Positions 61,601 through 64,000 of a stretch of 64,000 nt of DNA are shown piece after piece; positions within the stretch are counted from its first letter, which is position 1; each line of letters starts with the position of its first letter. This DNA comes from Ecdyonurus torrentis (lineage: Eukaryota; Arthropoda; Insecta; Ephemeroptera; Heptageniidae). The notes beneath the pieces are model-generated. The model was not told the DNA's origin, made no database searches, and saw only the letters and a program-made list of their open reading frames with translations. A program made the translations under genes and the position numbers. The stretch spans positions 57,001,009-57,065,008 of the forward strand of contig OX439128.1 in the NCBI GenBank assembly GCA_949318235.1. The letters are read 5' to 3'.

Positions 61601-64000
61601 ATGTAGCCAAACCAAGTCATGAAACAAAGTTTCTATTTGAAGAACCAAATGTTATTGAATGATAAAAATCATACTTTTTACACGATTAAAACTAGTTTTG
61701 ATGATTTCTCAGAAACTAAGAATGCTACAGACTAACTATTTAACTCAATACATAGCTTTTTCAATTCTCTAAAAAAAGGATGTCTTAAACTTTTTTGCTC
61801 CGACGCATACTTTTTAAGTAATTGACAATTTTAGTTTTCACTCATCATGTAGCTAAACCAAGTCATTAAACAAAGTTTCTATTTGAAGAACCAAATGTTA
61901 TTGAATGATAAAAATCATACTTTTTACACGATTAAAATTAGTTTTGATGATTTCTCAGAAACTAAGAATGCTACAGACATCAAATTAAACTCAAAACATA
62001 GCTTTTTCAATTCTTTACAAAAAAGATGTCTTGAACTTTTTTGCTCCGACGCATACTTTTTAAGTAATTGACAATTTTAGTTTTCACTCATCATGTAGCT
62101 AAACCAAGTCATGAAACAAAGTTTCTATTTGAAGAACCAAATGTTATTGAATGATAAAAATCATACTTTTTACACGATTAAAATTAGTTTTGATGATTTC
62201 TCAAAAACTAAGTATGCTACAGACATCAAATTAAACTCAATACATAGCTTTTTTAATTCTCTACAAAAAATATGTCTTGAACTTTTTTGCTCCGACTCAT
62301 ACTTTTTGGGTTATTGACAATTTTAGTTTTCACTCATCATGTAGCCAAACCAAGTCATGAAACAAAGTTTCTATTTCAAGAACCAAATGTTATTGAATGA
62401 TAAAAATCATACTTTTTACACGATTAAAACTAGTTTTGATGATTTCTCAGAAACTAAGAATGCTACAGACTAACTATTTAACTCAATACATAGCTTTTTC
62501 AATTCTCTAAAAAAAGTATGTCTTAAACTTTTTTGCTCCGACGCATACTTTTTAAGTAATTGACAATTTTAGTTTTCACTCATCATGTAGCTAAACCAAG
62601 TCATGAAACAAAGTTTCTATTTGAAGAACCAAATGTTATTGAATGATGAAAATCATAATTTTTACACGATTAAAACTAGTTTTGATGATTTCTTTAAAAC
62701 TAAGAATGCTGCAGACTTCAAATTCAATTCAAAACATAGCTTTTTCAATTCTTTACAAAAAAGATGTCTTGAACTTTTTTGCTCCGACGCATACTTTTTG
62801 AGTTATTGACAATTTTAGTTTCCACTCATCATGTAGCCAAACCGAGTCATGAAACAAAGTTTCTATTTTAAGAACCAAATTTTATTGAATGATAAAAATC
62901 ATACTTTTTACACGATTAAAACTAGTTTTGATGATTTCTCAAAAACTAAGAATGCTACTGACTTTAAATTTAACTCAAAACGTAGCTTTTTCAATTCTTT
63001 ACAAAAAAGATGTCTTGAACGTTTTTGCTCCGACGCATACTTTTTGGGTTATTGACAATTTTAGTTTTCACTCATCATGTAGCCAAACCAAGTCATGAAA
63101 CAAAGTTTCTATTTCAAGAACCAAATGTTATTGAATGATTAAAATCATACTTTTTACACGATTAAAATTAGTTTTGATGATTTCTAAGAAACTAAGAATG
63201 CTACAGACATCAAATTAAACTCAAAACATAGCTTTTTTATTTCTCTACAAAAAATATGTCTTGAACTTTTTTTCTCTGACGCATTCTTTTTGGGTTATTG
63301 ACAATTTTAGTTTTCACTCATCATGTAGCCAAACCAAGTCATGAAACAAAGTTTCTATTTCAAGAAACAAATGTTATTGAATAATCAAAATCATACTTTT
63401 TACACGATTAAAATTAGTTTTGATGGTTTCTCAGAAACTAAGAATGCTACAGACATCAAATTAAACTCGAAACATAGCTTTTTCAATTCTCTACAAAAAA
63501 TATGTCTTGAACTTTTTTGCTCCGACGCATACTTTTTAAGTAATTGACAATTTTAGTTTTCACTCATCATGTAGCCAAACCAAGTCATGAAACAAAGTTT
63601 CTATTTCAAGAACCAAATGTTATTGAATGATAAAAATCATACTTTTTACACGATTAAAACTAGTTTTGATGATTTCTCAAAAACTAAGAATGCTACAGAC
63701 TTTAAATTTTATTCAAAACATAGTTTTTTTACTTCTCTACAAAAAAGATGACTTGCACTTTTTTGCTCCGACGCATACTTTTTGGGTTATTGACAATTTT
63801 AGTTTTCACTCATCATGTAGCCAAACCAAGTCATGAAACAAAGTTTCTATTTGAAGAACCAAATGTTATTGAATGATAAAAATCATACTTTTTACACGAT
63901 TAAAACTAGTTTTGATGATTTCTCAGAAACTAAGAATGCTACAGACTAACTATTTAACTCAATACATAGCTTTTTCAATTCTCTAAAAAAAGGATGTCTT
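55675..64000 (+). repeat. Satellite B, 246-bp tandem array
   Basis: About 34 head-to-tail monomers with landmarks every 246 bp: GACAATTTTAGTTTTCACTC, GTCATGAAACAAAGTTTC, CAAATGTTATTGAATGAT, TTTTACACGATTAAAA, TTTTGATGATTTCTC and GCTCCGACGCATACTTTTT. AT-rich. 246 equals 82 codons, and about half the monomers keep an ATG-started 68-codon frame. Many others carry in-frame stops (CAGACTAACTA, GATGACTTGC) at fixed positions, so I treat it as non-coding. The array aligns to satellite A over the whole 176-bp unit, with one additional 70-bp segment. It runs off the right edge. Confidence 0.97.
59120..64000 (+). repeat. 9-monomer higher-order repeat (2214 bp) in satellite B, with a 6-monomer relative
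   Basis: Monomers at 59199, 59669, 59897, 60389, 60635 and 61127 recur at +2214 bp (61413, 61883, 62111, 62603, 62849 and 63341), and a third copy begins near 63550. Private marks such as CTTTTTTTCTCTGACGCATTC (61050 and 63264) and CAAATTTTATTGAATG (60663 and 62877) confirm the phase. The preceding block, about 57645-59120, matches at 1476 bp (six monomers: 57723 and 59199; 58193 and 59669; 58421 and 59897). The 9-mer and 6-mer units therefore share members. Confidence 0.85.

Noticed and set aside
55961..63836. ATG-started 68-codon frames repeated in satellite B, with a frame that aligns gaplessly to the A frame over about 47 codons
   Set aside because: The gapless alignment follows from DNA homology without indels. 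About half of the monomers have in-frame stops at fixed sites, and no sign of codon-level constraint is visible by eye. A dN/dS test over all monomers would settle it.

Overview
This window is eukaryotic repetitive DNA and contains no intact protein-coding gene. The evidence is about 58 kb of tandem satellite, non-autonomous DNA transposons, and a decayed transposase of the Tc1/mariner type common in arthropods. An arthropod, most likely an insect, is the best guess. CpG is frequent in the monomers, which also fits an invertebrate, but I cannot name the species. The setting looks like centromeric or pericentromeric heterochromatin.

Layout. 1-17374: 176-bp satellite (here 'satellite A') on the + strand. 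17375-23150: a 5.8-kb composite mobile element inserted in one A monomer, flanked by a TAA target duplication (17372-17374 and 23151-23153). 23154-25836: satellite A resumes in exact register on the + strand. 25836/25837: the array flips orientation. 25837-about 55676: satellite A on the - strand, about 170 monomers with several layers of higher-order repeat (HOR). About 55675-64000: a 246-bp satellite ('satellite B') on the + strand, about 34 monomers, with 6- and 9-monomer HORs.

The 5.8-kb insert resembles a PIF/Harbinger-type element: TAA duplication, GTAAGTTGCAA near each end, and subterminal repeats spaced 78-79 bp. It carries no transposase of its own. Nested inside are a 663-bp foldback element, a second foldback element whose right arm is interrupted by a 209-bp near-perfect palindrome, a 995-bp Tc1/mariner-type foldback derivative with a broken transposase 3' end, and a third foldback element interrupted by a 513-bp element with CAG...CTG ends.

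Three results stand out. (1) Satellites A and B are homologous. They align without gaps over all 176 bp, and B differs only by one extra 70-bp segment bounded by two ATCAT copies exactly 70 bp apart. (2) The orientation flip is the centre of a large palindrome: rare monomer variants on the + side (about 14.6-25.8 kb) recur in mirror order on the - side (25.8-31.1 kb). (3) The mirrored arm has an uninterrupted counterpart of the insertion site, so the composite element probably arrived after the palindrome formed. The many 60-110-codon open frames are by-products of repeat periodicity and are not annotated as genes.
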